From NCBI RefSeq assembly GCF_014647375.1, contig NZ_BMPB01000001.1:248001-312000 (forward strand): a stretch of 64,000 nt of DNA, in the 5' to 3' direction. The notes below the pieces were generated by a model that did no database searches, had not been told where the DNA came from, and saw only the letters and a program-made list of their open reading frames with translations. The DNA is from Parabacteroides faecis. GTDB lineage: Bacteria; Bacteroidota; Bacteroidia; Bacteroidales; Tannerellaceae. Numbering within the stretch: the first letter of the stretch is position 1; every line of letters begins with the position of its first letter. Below are positions 1 to 9,522 of the stretch, in pieces. Made by a program: the position numbers and the translations under genes.

Positions 1-756
1 CGCAAGGCCATTGCCGGTGTTACCAAGCTGGCACGCGAAAGAGCCAAGAAAGCCAATCTGCATAACAAGAAATTGCGTGATTGCCGTATCCACCTGAACG
101 ATGCCAAAGGCGACCGTACGGAAGATAGTTGCATCTTCATCACCGAGGGTGACTCGGCGAGCGGATCCATCACAAAGAGCCGCGATCCGAACCTGCAGGC
201 TGTTTTCAGTTTGCGCGGTAAGCCGCTGAACAGTTTCGGCCTGACTAAAAAGATCGTTTACGAGAACGAAGAATTCAACCTGCTTCAAGCCGCTCTCAAT
301 ATCGAAGATGGCCTGGAAGGTCTGAGATATAACAAAGTCATCATAGCAACCGATGCCGATGTCGACGGTATGCACATCCGTCTGCTGCTGATCACTTTCT
401 TCTTGCAGTTCTTCCCCGACCTGATCAAACGGAATCATGTCTATATCCTGCAAACTCCGCTTTTCCGTGTACGTAACAAGCAGAAGACGTATTATTGCTA
501 CTCGGAAGAAGAACGGTTGGCCGCCATCCAGGCCGTAGGAAAGAATCCGGAGATCACCCGATTTAAAGGTCTGGGAGAAATCTCACCGGACGAGTTCCGC
601 AATTTTATCGGCAAAGACATGCGTCTCGACCCGGTAACAATGAAGAAAGAAGACCTGGTGAAGGAGATGCTTGAATTCTATATGGGTAAGAACACCATGG
701 AAAGACAGAACTTTATCATCGACAACCTGGTTGTAGAAGAAGACGTTGTCAGTTGA
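1..756 (+). CDS. parE: DNA topoisomerase IV subunit B, C-terminal part (cut by window start)
   Basis: The reading frame is open from base 1, so this is the 3' end of a longer gene. The visible part contains the TOPRIM domain of type IIA topoisomerase B subunits: [17 protein letters not shown] (metal-binding acidic residues) and the RFKGLGE motif. The short C-terminus after the TOPRIM is typical of Bacteroidota ParE. ParE carries the ATPase and TOPRIM domains that work with ParC to decatenate chromosomes; a ParC gene lies in this window at 49427-52144. The stop codon falls inside the left arm of an inverted repeat (749-782), so the last residues are repeat-encoded. GyrB is the alternative; ParE is preferred because the nearby A subunit is the ParC type and because the fragment is short. 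Confidence 0.88.
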   Translation, partial: RKAIAGVTKLARERAKKANLHNKKLRDCRIHLNDAKGDRTEDSCIFITEGDSASGSITKSRDPNLQAVFSLRGKPLNSFGLTKKIVYENEEFNLLQAALNIEDGLEGLRYNKVIIATDADVDGMHIRLLLITFFLQFFPDLIKRNHVYILQTPLFRVRNKQKTYYCYSEEERLAAIQAVGKNPEITRFKGLGEISPDEFRNFIGKDMRLDPVTMKKEDLVKEMLEFYMGKNTMERQNFIIDNLVVEEDVVS

Positions 757-900
757 CGGTTGACAAGTGACAGTTGACAGTTATAGATGCAACAAAAGAA
801 AATATGGAAAATAAAGATATTATGCGCAATAATCAGAACAGTGTAGAGAATATAGACCGTGACAAAACCTGTCAACCGTCAACTGTCAACTGTCAACTGA
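749..900. repeat. Palindromic element made of heptamer arms (TTGACAG-type) between parE and coaD
   Basis: Two arms of about 32 bases (about 750-782 and 868-900) are imperfect reverse complements. Each is built from reiterated copies of the heptamer AGTTGAC or its complement GTCAACT. About 85 bases lie between them. The left arm contains the parE stop codon, and the right arm runs into the coaD open frame. The arrangement looks like a small non-coding mobile or REP-type unit. No transposase is present. Confidence 0.7.
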
Positions 901-1358
901 ATAAGCGTATCGCCCTTTTCCCCGGAACGTTCGATCCTTTTACGGTCGGGCATCAATCGCTGGTAAGCCGCGGGCTGGCACTGGTCGACGAGATCATTAT
1001 TTCTATCGGTATCAACGACAAGAAACAGACATATTTCTCGCTCGAAAAACGGATCGAAGCCATCCGCAGCCTTTATAAAGACGAACCACGGGTAAAAGTA
1101 ATGTCGTACAACTCGCTGACTGTCGATTTTGCCACAGAAGTCGGCGCCGAATTTATCATGCGAGGCATCCGTACCGTCAACGATTTCGAATACGAGAAGA
1201 GCATCGCCGATGTCAACCGCAAACTGAGTGGTATCGAGACGTTCATTCTTTTTACAGAACCCGAACATACTCACATCAGTTCCAGCATTGTACGCGAACT
1301 GTTGCGGTATGGCAAAGATATTTCACTGTTCGTTCCGAAGGGAACCAACTTATATTGA
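804..1358 (+). CDS. coaD: Phosphopantetheine adenylyltransferase
   Basis: CoaD transfers AMP from ATP to 4'-phosphopantetheine, the penultimate step of coenzyme A synthesis, in the cytosol. The nucleotidyltransferase signature [10 protein letters not shown] is present, with the T/HxGH ATP-binding motif, and so is the C-terminal ISSSIVREL motif. The family core is about 150-160 residues and would begin at KRIALFPG (about base 903). No ATG, GTG or TTG lies in frame close to that point. The nearest in-frame ATGs are at 804 and 822, so the protein gains about 27-33 extra N-terminal residues, partly encoded by the right arm of the inverted repeat (a peptide rich in C, Q, T, V and N). The start at 804 is a choice, not a proof; a non-canonical start near 897 (CTG) is possible. 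It sits between parE and the S41 protease on the same strand. Confidence 0.9.
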   Translation: MENKDIMRNNQNSVENIDRDKTCQPSTVNCQLNKRIALFPGTFDPFTVGHQSLVSRGLALVDEIIISIGINDKKQTYFSLEKRIEAIRSLYKDEPRVKVMSYNSLTVDFATEVGAEFIMRGIRTVNDFEYEKSIADVNRKLSGIETFILFTEPEHTHISSSIVRELLRYGKDISLFVPKGTNLY

Positions 1359-1381
1359 CTATTTACGAAACAAAGATTAAA

Positions 1382-2971
1382 ATGAAACGAATCGTAGTAT
1401 CCCTGCTCGCCCTGATGATCGCCATCACGACGGCAGTGGCCCAGAAACCGAATCAGGATGCCCGCAAATTATCCATGGCATTATATGCTATCTCGAATCT
1501 GTACGTAGATCCGGTGGATGATTCCAAGCTGGTGGAAGATGCAATCACCGGTATGCTGGAAAAACTGGACCCGCATTCCAACTATATGGATCCGGAAGAG
1601 ACAAAAGAGATGACCGAACCGCTGCAAGGGAATTTTGACGGCATCGGTATCCAGTTCAATATGCTGACAGATACATTATATGTTATCCAGGTAATACCCG
1701 GCGGTCCTTCCGAAAAGGTAGGCCTGGTAGCCGGCGACCGTATTATCATGGTCGACGATACATTGATTGCCGGTGTTAAAATGAAAACAACGGACATCAT
1801 GAAACGCCTGCGGGGACCGAAAGGGACCGAGGTCAGCATAAAGGTGTTACGTAATAAGAATCCGGAGCTGATCGAATTCAAGATCATCCGTGGTAAGATC
1901 CCTGTAACCAGCCTGGATGCCGCCTATATGGCAGACAAGCAGACCGGATATATCAAACTGAACCGTTTTGCCGCTTCTTCGGCCGACGAATTCCGTGACG
2001 CTCTTGCCAAGCTGAAGAAACAGGGAATGAAGAACCTGATCCTCGACCTGCAGGGAAATGGCGGAGGCTATCTCAATATCGCCATCGAACTGGCAGATGA
2101 ATTCCTGGATAAAGACAAACTGATCGTTTATACGGAAGGAAGCAAACAGCCACGCGATGAAGCAAAATCAACTGTTAAAGGCAACTTTGAAGAAGGTCGC
2201 CTGGTGGTATTGGTAGACGAATCGTCTGCTTCTGCCAGCGAGATCCTGTCCGGTGCGGTACAGGATTGGGACCGTGGTGTAGTTGTCGGCCGCCGTACAT
2301 TCGGTAAAGGGCTGGTACAAAAACCGATCCCTATGCCGGACGGTTCGATGATCCGTCTGACGGTAGCCCGTTATTACACGCCTACCGGACGAAGCATCCA
2401 GAAACACTATGAGAACGGTAAACTGGAAGACTACCAGCACGACCTGATCGACCGCTATAACCGTGGCGAACTGATGAGTGCCGACAGCATCCATTTCCCG
2501 GATTCAATGAAATATAATACACTGGAAACGAAACGCATCGTTTACGGCGGCGGTGGTATCATGCCCGACGTATTTATCCCGGTCGATACGACCCGCTATA
2601 CCGATTACCACCGTAATCTGGTAGCCAGCGGACTGGTAAACCGCGTTTCCATGAGTTATCTGGACCGTAACCGTGCCGCGATGGTCAAGAATTATCCGAA
2701 GTTCAGCCAGTACAAGAAAGATTTCGTTGTTCCCGAAGAAACCTTACAGGAACTGATCGAACTGGGTAAAGGTGAAAAGATCGAGTTCAACGAAGAACAA
2801 TACAACCGTTCCAAACCGCTTATTACCCTTCAGATAAAGGCATTGATTGCCCGCGACCTGTACGATATGGCCGAATACTTCCAGATCATCAACGACGATA
2901 ACGAAAGTTTCAAGGAGGCTCTTCGTATTATTAATGATGAGGCTGTTTATAATAAGGAACTGGGAAGATAA
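1382..2971 (+). CDS. C-terminal processing peptidase, S41 family
   Basis: A periplasmic or membrane-anchored serine protease of the CtpA/Prc type. The start at the ATG 1382 is preferred over upstream TTG 1355 because it begins a clean signal peptide (MKRIVVSLLALMIAITTAVA). A PDZ domain covers roughly residues 75-165 (GIGIQF, GLVAGDRI). The peptidase core follows, with GNGGGY, the nucleophile in SASASEI (Ser284) and the general base in TFGKG (Lys309). The 25-residue spacing matches the Ser-Lys dyad of Prc. At 529 residues it has the usual length for Bacteroidota CtpA. The start is 24 bases after the coaD stop, so the two are probably cotranscribed. A strong hairpin follows the gene. Confidence 0.92.
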   Translation: MKRIVVSLLALMIAITTAVAQKPNQDARKLSMALYAISNLYVDPVDDSKLVEDAITGMLEKLDPHSNYMDPEETKEMTEPLQGNFDGIGIQFNMLTDTLYVIQVIPGGPSEKVGLVAGDRIIMVDDTLIAGVKMKTTDIMKRLRGPKGTEVSIKVLRNKNPELIEFKIIRGKIPVTSLDAAYMADKQTGYIKLNRFAASSADEFRDALAKLKKQGMKNLILDLQGNGGGYLNIAIELADEFLDKDKLIVYTEGSKQPRDEAKSTVKGNFEEGRLVVLVDESSASASEILSGAVQDWDRGVVVGRRTFGKGLVQKPIPMPDGSMIRLTVARYYTPTGRSIQKHYENGKLEDYQHDLIDRYNRGELMSADSIHFPDSMKYNTLETKRIVYGGGGIMPDVFIPVDTTRYTDYHRNLVASGLVNRVSMSYLDRNRAAMVKNYPKFSQYKKDFVVPEETLQELIELGKGEKIEFNEEQYNRSKPLITLQIKALIARDLYDMAEYFQIINDDNESFKEALRIINDEAVYNKELGR

Positions 2972-3014
2972 GAGACAAACAATAAAAGGAGACAGACATC
3001 TTCTCCGCTTTATA

Positions 3015-3062
3015 AACAATCGTGTCAGCAAAGTGTATAAATACTTTACTGACACGATTGTT
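3015..3062. terminator. Bidirectional intrinsic terminator
   Basis: A 20-bp stem (3015-3034 with 3043-3062, one mismatch) closes an 8-base loop and is followed by a T run on the plus strand and preceded by A residues. It lies between the convergent S41 protease and nucleotidase genes and can serve both. Confidence 0.88.
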
Positions 3063-3065
3063 TTT

Positions 3066-3581
3066 TCACAACATCTCCATAATATCCTTCCACCCTGTCA
3101 CTCTCTGATACATTTGATCCTGAACACACATATTGTGCGGCTGACTGAACAGCACCTTCCGGCCTTCAAAATACCGAAGGTTCTTCAGATGATCGTCGAT
3201 CATAATATCTCCTTTTATACTATCCTTACGTCCGCAAAAGATCATTTGCTCCCAGGTGATGAACGGGAAATGTTCGTTCAGCCATTGTTGCTTTTCGATC
3301 AGGCTACCGGGAAATTCGGTTGCGGAGGAAACGATCAAGACATTATACTTATCATTCAACAATTTCAGTCCTTCCACACTATCTTCCATAAGAGGGGCTG
3401 TCCTGAAAAAACCGGCTTCCCTCACATGTCTGTTAAATGAAGGGAAAGCCTCTTCTTCTGATTTTCCACACAAATCTTCCCTTTTTAACCGGATACCGGA
3501 ATCTCTATATTCCATTTTAATAAACTGGCCATACACATCCGCCAGAACTCCATCCATGTCTACTAATACCTGTGACTTCAT
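3066..3581 (-). CDS. 5'(3')-deoxyribonucleotidase-like HAD phosphatase
   Basis: A 171-residue protein of the NT5C/5'-nucleotidase branch of the HAD superfamily, predicted to dephosphorylate (deoxy)nucleoside monophosphates in the cytosol. Motif I is VDMDGVLAD (Asp8 nucleophile, Asp10 acid). Motif II lies in VLIVSSAT, and the motif III/IV region has the acidic pair in GDIMIDDHLKNL. The short cap after motif I is typical of this branch. The gene is convergent with the S41 protease and divergent from the DeoR regulator, with a perfect 20-bp palindrome between them. The exact substrate is inferred from the family only. Confidence 0.82.
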   Translation of the reverse strand: MKSQVLVDMDGVLADVYGQFIKMEYRDSGIRLKREDLCGKSEEEAFPSFNRHVREAGFFRTAPLMEDSVEGLKLLNDKYNVLIVSSATEFPGSLIEKQQWLNEHFPFITWEQMIFCGRKDSIKGDIMIDDHLKNLRYFEGRKVLFSQPHNMCVQDQMYQRVTGWKDIMEML

Positions 3582-3661
3582 ACTTTTTAGAATTATTAAT
3601 AATTAAACAATCATATTTTCCAAAATGTAACCAGCCAGCTTCTAAAATCCGATTGCGGAGT

Positions 3662-3681
3662 TTCCTGCAAATTTGCAGGAA
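3662..3681. promoter_or_regulatory. Perfect 20-bp palindrome, candidate operator
   Basis: TTCCTGCAAATTTGCAGGAA is its own reverse complement. It lies in the divergent gap between the nucleotidase (minus) and the DeoR-type gene (plus), about 88 bases upstream of the regulator's -7 box. It could be an operator for that regulator or another dimeric protein. No T run follows, so a terminator is unlikely. Confidence 0.45.
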
Positions 3682-3768
3682 TTCAAAAGAAGAATCACAC
3701 AATACGCAAAAGTCCGCAAATAGAAATAAAATATCTCATAACCGGCGCTTGTTACTACGAAATATATG

Positions 3769-3776
3769 TATATTTG
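3769..3776 (+). promoter_or_regulatory. Bacteroidota -7 promoter box (TATATTTG)
   Basis: Exact match to the TAnnTTTG consensus. A TTG lies at 3749-3751, somewhat closer than the usual -33 spacing. Transcription from here would begin after 3780. That excludes the ATG at 3766 as start of the DeoR gene and supports 3808. Confidence 0.6.
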
Positions 3777-3807
3777 CGGTAATATGCAATATATGATTCT
3801 CGGATAT

Positions 3808-4557
3808 ATGCTAAAAGAAGAAAGACATCAGTACATATTAAACCGCATAAATCAGAATTACAGGATTTATATTACCGCACTAAGTGCAGAACTGGGTGTG
3901 TCGGACGACACCTTACGTCGTGACCTGACAGAATTGGACGAACGGGGCTTACTGACCAAGGTACACGGAGGAGCAATCGCCAAATCCGGTATTCCTATCG
4001 AATTTACAGACCGGCTGAACACGGGAATAGCCGCCAAGCAGCAGATGGCAACCAAAGTTATCCCGTTATTCCATGCCGGAGATATCCTACTGATGGACGG
4101 GGGAACCTCCAACCTGGAAGTCGCCAAGCAACTCCCGACCGATATTCCTCTGTCGGTTTATACGAACAGTTTTCCGATAGTCAACACGCTATTCAACCAT
4201 CCCAAGCTCGACCTGATATTTCTGGGAGGGAAAGTATTCCCTTCTTCCCAGGTCACGCTCGGAGTTTCCGTCTTCCAGGCATTACAAACGATAAGACCGG
4301 ACTGGCTGATCCTGGGAATCAGCGATGTGCATCCCCAACAAGGATTAACCTGCCCGGACCGGGAAGAGGCCATGATAAAACGATGTATGATAGAACGGGC
4401 ACGGAAACGGATCGTCCTGGCGGACAGTTATAAACTGAATACGGCAGAAGCTTATCATGTTGCTTCGCTGGGAGATATAGATTATCTGGTCACGGAAGAT
4501 AACAAGAAAGAGTATATCAGGGAGAATTGGCCGGCTTATTCATATAAGGTTTTATAA
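3808..4557 (+). CDS. DeoR/GlpR-family transcriptional regulator
   Basis: A 249-residue sugar-phosphate-responsive repressor type. The N-terminal winged HTH includes LSAELGVSDDTLRRDLTEL followed by KVHGGA, the DeoR signature. The C-terminal DeoR sensor domain (about residues 75-230) has LMDGGTSN, VYTNS and FLGGKV, the phosphosugar-binding fold. The ATG at 3808 is chosen because a TAnnTTTG box lies at 3769-3776 and because the family motif starts just after it (MLKEERHQYIL). The target is unknown. The neighbouring SusC/SusD pair or the divergent nucleotidase are candidates by position only. Confidence 0.88.
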   Translation: MLKEERHQYILNRINQNYRIYITALSAELGVSDDTLRRDLTELDERGLLTKVHGGAIAKSGIPIEFTDRLNTGIAAKQQMATKVIPLFHAGDILLMDGGTSNLEVAKQLPTDIPLSVYTNSFPIVNTLFNHPKLDLIFLGGKVFPSSQVTLGVSVFQALQTIRPDWLILGISDVHPQQGLTCPDREEAMIKRCMIERARKRIVLADSYKLNTAEAYHVASLGDIDYLVTEDNKKEYIRENWPAYSYKVL

Positions 4558-4571
4558 GAAAAAAATGAAAA

Positions 4572-4599
4572 GGAAGTGCCCGTCCCATTGGGCACTTCC
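4572..4599. terminator. Bidirectional intrinsic terminator
   Basis: A 10-bp GC-rich stem (4572-4581 with 4590-4599) with an 8-base loop, flanked by A residues on the left and TTTT on the right. It separates the convergent DeoR and SusD genes. Confidence 0.85.
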
Positions 4600-4608
4600 C
4601 TTTTACTT

Positions 4609-6267
4609 TTACCAACCTGTCGGCTGACTGATATTCGGATTCGATGTCACTTCTGTCTGAGGAAGCGGCCACGAATCATATTTAGGAAATGTACAAGTAC
4701 GATTTTCAATTGTTACGAACGCATTATCTTTCGGGTTCCATGCTCCATAAATCGGTCCGTTCATTACTTCCGCACCAATGCCCCACCGACGTATATCATC
4801 GTAGCGTTTCCCTTCGAAACAAAGTTCCACACGGCGTTCACGACGATATAATTCGCGAACTTTCTCCTGCGTATTATACACACTTTTATCCATATTCGGC
4901 ATTCCGGCACGATGGCGGATCATATTGATATATTTTTCTACATCCGGATTTTGCCAGTCGCCGCTCTCAACCAAACATTCCACATAATCGAGCAAAACCT
5001 CCGCATAACGATAAAGCGGATAATCCAGACTACCGTTTCCGGTAGCACGATCCTGTTCATCAATGAATTTCTTCATCATATATCCTGAACGGACAGCCCC
5101 CGTCTTACCAACATAATCGCTACCGTCTTCATTAAAAGGCTCATACGTATAATTAGAGATAGTCGTATTGTCACCCGGCAAAAATACAGTAGCATACAAT
5201 CGGGGATCTCTGGGTTTATATAAAGGATCTTTCTCATATTTCAGCTTTTCATCCGCCGGCAACGACTGGATTGTCTTGCCGTCCATCGTTTCATAGGCAT
5301 CGACGAACGACTTCAAGACAGCAGATACACCTTGTCCGCCCAGCGGTGTCCCCATATTACGGAACCAGATATTATCCAGACCGCTGCTTTTGAACATAAT
5401 ACGTTCCTTGTTCTGCTCGCCGACGTAACGGAATAAATCCCGGTAATTCTTACCCGGATCGTCATCTGTCGCACTTGAATAATACAATTCAAACTTACCC
5501 GAATCCATCAGTTTCTTTGCAGCCTCTTTAGCTACATCATATTTCTTGAATTGCAGGTTTACGTCCATCTTCAATGCCAAAGCCGAAGAAACCGACATGC
5601 GGTCGCGGCGTCCTTCATCCCATAGAAATTCCAGGTCATTAGAGTTTATAACCATATCCAATTCCTTATTAATGAAATCCAGACATTCCTCAACCGTATT
5701 ACGCGGTTTATAAATTTCAGTTGGAGTTAAATCCGTATCGACTACTGGAATACCATCATTTCGACCATACCAGCATAATAAACGAATATGATACCAGGCA
5801 CGCCAAACCCTGATCTCAGCTTTCATACGTGATCTCTCCTTTTCATCTGCAAAATAAGCGTTATCTACAAATTTAAGGAAACGGTTACAGCGACGGATGC
5901 GGAGATAATAATTCTTCCAACTATTAAATGTCGATTCCCATGAAGAAGGTGCATTATTATCGGTAGGCGGAACCAGCGATCCGTTCCCTAAGCTAACGAT
6001 ACGCTGTTCAAAGTTCGACTGAAAATACATATTGTCGGTTGCCCCTTCAAGAAACACCAGACCGAGTTCATCCCCACCGTATGCACCTTTCACCCACAGC
6101 TTGCATTGTCCTAATGCGTTCTCACACTCATTCATTGTTTTCCAGAAATCATCATCGGTAACACCGGTCGGATGATCCTTCTCCAGGAAGTCTGAACAGC
6201 TACTGCAAACCAGCAGCAGACACGTAAGCAGAAATGCTTTCGGATTTATTTTATTATACAGTTTCAT
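4609..6267 (-). CDS. SusD/RagB-family outer-membrane lipoprotein
   Basis: A 552-residue surface glycan-binding lipoprotein that pairs with the SusC transporter just upstream (24 bases away). The N-terminus has a lipoprotein signal ending in LLLVCSSCSDFLEK, with a lipidation cysteine. The body has the TPR-like helical SusD fold, with the typical C-terminal region RHRAGMP...RRERRVELCFEGKRYDDIRRW and final LPQTEVTSNPNISQPTGW. No glycosidase is linked to this pair, so the substrate cannot be inferred. Confidence 0.92.
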   Translation of the reverse strand: MKLYNKINPKAFLLTCLLLVCSSCSDFLEKDHPTGVTDDDFWKTMNECENALGQCKLWVKGAYGGDELGLVFLEGATDNMYFQSNFEQRIVSLGNGSLVPPTDNNAPSSWESTFNSWKNYYLRIRRCNRFLKFVDNAYFADEKERSRMKAEIRVWRAWYHIRLLCWYGRNDGIPVVDTDLTPTEIYKPRNTVEECLDFINKELDMVINSNDLEFLWDEGRRDRMSVSSALALKMDVNLQFKKYDVAKEAAKKLMDSGKFELYYSSATDDDPGKNYRDLFRYVGEQNKERIMFKSSGLDNIWFRNMGTPLGGQGVSAVLKSFVDAYETMDGKTIQSLPADEKLKYEKDPLYKPRDPRLYATVFLPGDNTTISNYTYEPFNEDGSDYVGKTGAVRSGYMMKKFIDEQDRATGNGSLDYPLYRYAEVLLDYVECLVESGDWQNPDVEKYINMIRHRAGMPNMDKSVYNTQEKVRELYRRERRVELCFEGKRYDDIRRWGIGAEVMNGPIYGAWNPKDNAFVTIENRTCTFPKYDSWPLPQTEVTSNPNISQPTGW

Positions 6268-6291
6268 ATATTCTGTTTTTGAAGTTTTTAA

Positions 6292-9200
6292 TTAGAAATT
6301 CAGGCTGACACCGGCCGAATAAGTCTTTACTAACGGATAAGAACCTCTCTGTCCGCGGCTTTCCGGGTCTGTCAGTTTCTCCTGTGCAAAAGTGAAAGGG
6401 TTCTGTGCATTCACATATAACCGGATATTAGAAATACCGATCTTTTTCAATCCCAACTGATCGAAAGTATAACCCAACTGAATATATTTCACACGACAGT
6501 AACTCGCATTGAAATGCCAGAAATCAGACGTATGATAATTACTGCCATAGGTAGAATTCGGAGCCATTCTCGGATAGCGGGCGTCTGTATTGGTCGGAGT
6601 CCAGTAATCCGTCTGGACAGCCAGCGGAGTTTGCCCGTCACCGGACACATTCAGGCCAAAGGAATAAGGCTCGCTATAGTAAGCATCCACAGCGGTAACA
6701 CCCTGGAAAAGAATCTCAAAGTCCCACTTTCTGTAATTCAATGATATATTGGCAAAATAGTTCAGATCGGGTTGGTCATCCCCACGGATAACCCGGTCGT
6801 CTGTCGTAATCTTTCCATCAGGCTTTCCATCCGGTCCGGATACATCTTTATATTTGATATCACCGGGCTGTTGACCGTCAAAGATGGTAACACCCTCTTT
6901 AGGAACCCATTTATTATCTGCATCTTTCGTAAAGTCACTCTCTTGCAACAGACCTTCCGTGGGATAAACATAGTAGCTGTTTAATGCATAGCCAACCTGA
7001 TGAATACGGTCGCCTTTGTCATAAGGAGCACCGAACAAAGATTCGATCTTATTTTTATTCTGTGATAAGCCGGCATGTACATTGAATCCGAATGCTTTAT
7101 ACTGCTTTCCATAATTCACATCCAATTCCCAACCCCTGTTCCTTACTTCTCCGGAATTAAGAGGGGCCGCACTTGTTCCGCCGATAAAAGAAATAGGAGG
7201 AGTGATGATCATATCTTTTGTCAGCTTGTCATAATAATCGAATGTAACGGTCCAATCTTTGAACAGACGAATATCAGCACCGATATTCAACATATGGACT
7301 GTTTCCCAGGTAATATCCGGATTACCGAAAACTGTTTCATTTCCGTTGCCTGCATCGATCAACGTCTGATATTTATACAACCCGATATTCTCATTTCCCA
7401 ATAACCCGTATGAAGCCCTTACCTTGAATTCATTTACCTGTTCCTTCAAAGGTTTCATAAAACTTTCTTCATGCAGGTTCCAACCGGCAGCAATGGAAGG
7501 GAATACTCCGAACTTATTTCCTTTACCGAAGCGGGAAGAACCGTCCCGGCGGATCGTTCCTTCCAACAGATAACGACGGTCGAATGTATAGTTGACTTTG
7601 GCAAAAACAGAAGTCATCGACCAGCGGTCCCAATCCCCATTATTAGTCAGCTCCTGATTGTAACCCCCGATACCGAATAAACGATGTTTTTTCTTTTCCC
7701 AGGTATATTCAGCCGTCGCACCGATATAGTAATAACTGGAACGGTCCTTGGACGCAGAGTAGGAAGCTCCCCATGTCTGGAGAAACGCACCGGAGTTATA
7801 ATCGAAAAAGTTATAGGCTTTCCGTTCATCCCGCTGCGCACTACTGCTGATACGGTATGAATATTGTCCTCTAAGGATCAACTTCGGTATGACCTCCCAG
7901 CGCGGAGCAATATTGATACTTATATTATCTTCCAGATTGGTACGGATACCGCCACGATCCAGGATTGCAGCCGGATTACGCTGTTCCGGACGATTCCCAT
8001 AATAGACGATATCGTTTCCTTCTTTCATCGGATAGCGGATCACCGTATTGGGTGGAGTTGAATAAATATAAGTAAAAATATTACCTCCATTATCAAACAG
8101 AGGTTTCTCCCTGTTCGTCCGGTACGAATTAAAGTCCATGTTTACCGACAAGTTATCCAACAGACTGACAGAGGTATTGGCACGGATATTCAGACGATCG
8201 GAATTGGTATTCTGTACCAGACCGTCATTTTTCAGATAATTGGCGGTCAACGCAAAACGTGCCAGGTTACCACCACCGGAAACCGACACGGAATGGCTTT
8301 GAAGTGAACCGTTCTTAAACAGGAAATCGGTCCAGTTCGTATCCGGATAATTAATAGGATCGGAACCATCCCTCGTCTTGTCGATCGCTTCCTGCGAATA
8401 AACCGGATTACCGCCGATATTCACATTCGCAGCATTCACCATTTCCATATATCCTGCCCCGTCAATAAACTCGGGTAGATAAGTAGCCTGTTGAATACCA
8501 TAGTATCCGTTATAAGAGACATTGACTTTCCCGGGAGTACCGCGCTTTGTTTTGATAACAATCACCCCGTTTGCCGCACGTGCTCCATAAATAGCTGCAG
8601 CGGCGGCATCTTTCAACACCGTAACACTTTCAATCGTCGTCGGATCAAGATTGTTCATATCCATCGGAACACCATCTACAAGGACCAACGGATCATTGTT
8701 CGTTTGCAAAGAGGAAACACCCCTGATCTTAATAGTTGCCGCATCAGCTCCGGGTAACCCCGATCCTTGATTGACAGAAAGCCCTGTTATACCTCCCTGC
8801 AATGCCTGCGACATAGAAGTCACCGGTTTACTCGACAGATTGGCAGAAACGTCCAGAGAGGAAATAGAAGAAATAGAGTTCAGTTTTTTCTCTTCCGAGA
8901 AACCGGTCACCACGACTTCGTCCAGCGCTTCGACATCTTCAATAAGCGAGACATTCAGATTGCTGATAGCACGTGAAACAACATACTCATAATTTTTAAA
9001 ACCCAAATAAGTAAAAACAATAATATCCCCTCTCTTTGCTTTCATGGAAAAGTATCCGCTCGCATCGGAGATCGTTCCCAGCTGGGTTCCTTTGATCGAG
9101 ATATTTACTCCGGCTAAAGGTAAAGGAGGTTCGGATTGTTCAAAAACCTGCCCCTGGATAGTCCAGGACCTGTCATCGGTAATACCGGGGCTACTGTTTA

Positions 9201-9336
9201 CGCTTGTTTCCACTTTGCCGACAGATGGCAATTCCTCGTTGGCAGCATAACCAACGCTGATCCCCAGAAACAAAAATAACACCATCAACTTCCAATGATG
9301 CGATCTTTGCGGGATCATTTGTAACGACTTTTTCAT
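6292..9336 (-). CDS. SusC/RagA-family TonB-linked outer-membrane transporter
   Basis: A 1014-residue TonB-dependent transporter for glycan import. After the signal region there is a carboxypeptidase-regulatory-like domain (GVNISIKGTQLGTISDASGYF), then LDEVVVTGF, a plug domain (VDGVPMDMNNLDPTTIESVTVLKDA is the SusC signature region), and a 22-strand barrel ending in the aromatic terminus SLNF. There is no STN domain, so direct FecR-type signalling is not expected, in contrast to the transporter at 33094-36531. The gene is preceded by a roughly 1-kb non-coding region with a probable structured transcript on the same strand. It forms a two-gene unit with the SusD at 4609. Confidence 0.93.
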   Translation of the reverse strand: MKKSLQMIPQRSHHWKLMVLFLFLGISVGYAANEELPSVGKVETSVNSSPGITDDRSWTIQGQVFEQSEPPLPLAGVNISIKGTQLGTISDASGYFSMKAKRGDIIVFTYLGFKNYEYVVSRAISNLNVSLIEDVEALDEVVVTGFSEEKKLNSISSISSLDVSANLSSKPVTSMSQALQGGITGLSVNQGSGLPGADAATIKIRGVSSLQTNNDPLVLVDGVPMDMNNLDPTTIESVTVLKDAAAAAIYGARAANGVIVIKTKRGTPGKVNVSYNGYYGIQQATYLPEFIDGAGYMEMVNAANVNIGGNPVYSQEAIDKTRDGSDPINYPDTNWTDFLFKNGSLQSHSVSVSGGGNLARFALTANYLKNDGLVQNTNSDRLNIRANTSVSLLDNLSVNMDFNSYRTNREKPLFDNGGNIFTYIYSTPPNTVIRYPMKEGNDIVYYGNRPEQRNPAAILDRGGIRTNLEDNISINIAPRWEVIPKLILRGQYSYRISSSAQRDERKAYNFFDYNSGAFLQTWGASYSASKDRSSYYYIGATAEYTWEKKKHRLFGIGGYNQELTNNGDWDRWSMTSVFAKVNYTFDRRYLLEGTIRRDGSSRFGKGNKFGVFPSIAAGWNLHEESFMKPLKEQVNEFKVRASYGLLGNENIGLYKYQTLIDAGNGNETVFGNPDITWETVHMLNIGADIRLFKDWTVTFDYYDKLTKDMIITPPISFIGGTSAAPLNSGEVRNRGWELDVNYGKQYKAFGFNVHAGLSQNKNKIESLFGAPYDKGDRIHQVGYALNSYYVYPTEGLLQESDFTKDADNKWVPKEGVTIFDGQQPGDIKYKDVSGPDGKPDGKITTDDRVIRGDDQPDLNYFANISLNYRKWDFEILFQGVTAVDAYYSEPYSFGLNVSGDGQTPLAVQTDYWTPTNTDARYPRMAPNSTYGSNYHTSDFWHFNASYCRVKYIQLGYTFDQLGLKKIGISNIRLYVNAQNPFTFAQEKLTDPESRGQRGSYPLVKTYSAGVSLNF

Positions 9337-9522
9337 TTGTAATAAGTTTAATGTAACAATACTAATGTGTTTGAAAAGTGCATGATATCTCTATCTGCAT
9401 TTGCGACATGTTACATTGTATGGCCTCTGATGTAGGGAAACACCTCTTTGCATAAGTTTGTATTCATGCTGGAGTTAGATTTAAGGTATCCATCAATTCC
9501 CCAAGTGGATAGTTAATAAATA
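9337..9522. other. Non-coding gap directly upstream of susC
   Basis: No open frame of note and no perfect TAnnTTTG on the minus strand. If transcription starts at the box near 9805, this forms the proximal leader of the 6292-9336 gene. Confidence 0.4.

Noticed and set aside
678..875. Minus-strand open frame across the parE/coaD gap
   Set aside because: It is created by the inverted repeat and the shadow of parE, with no promoter or family match.
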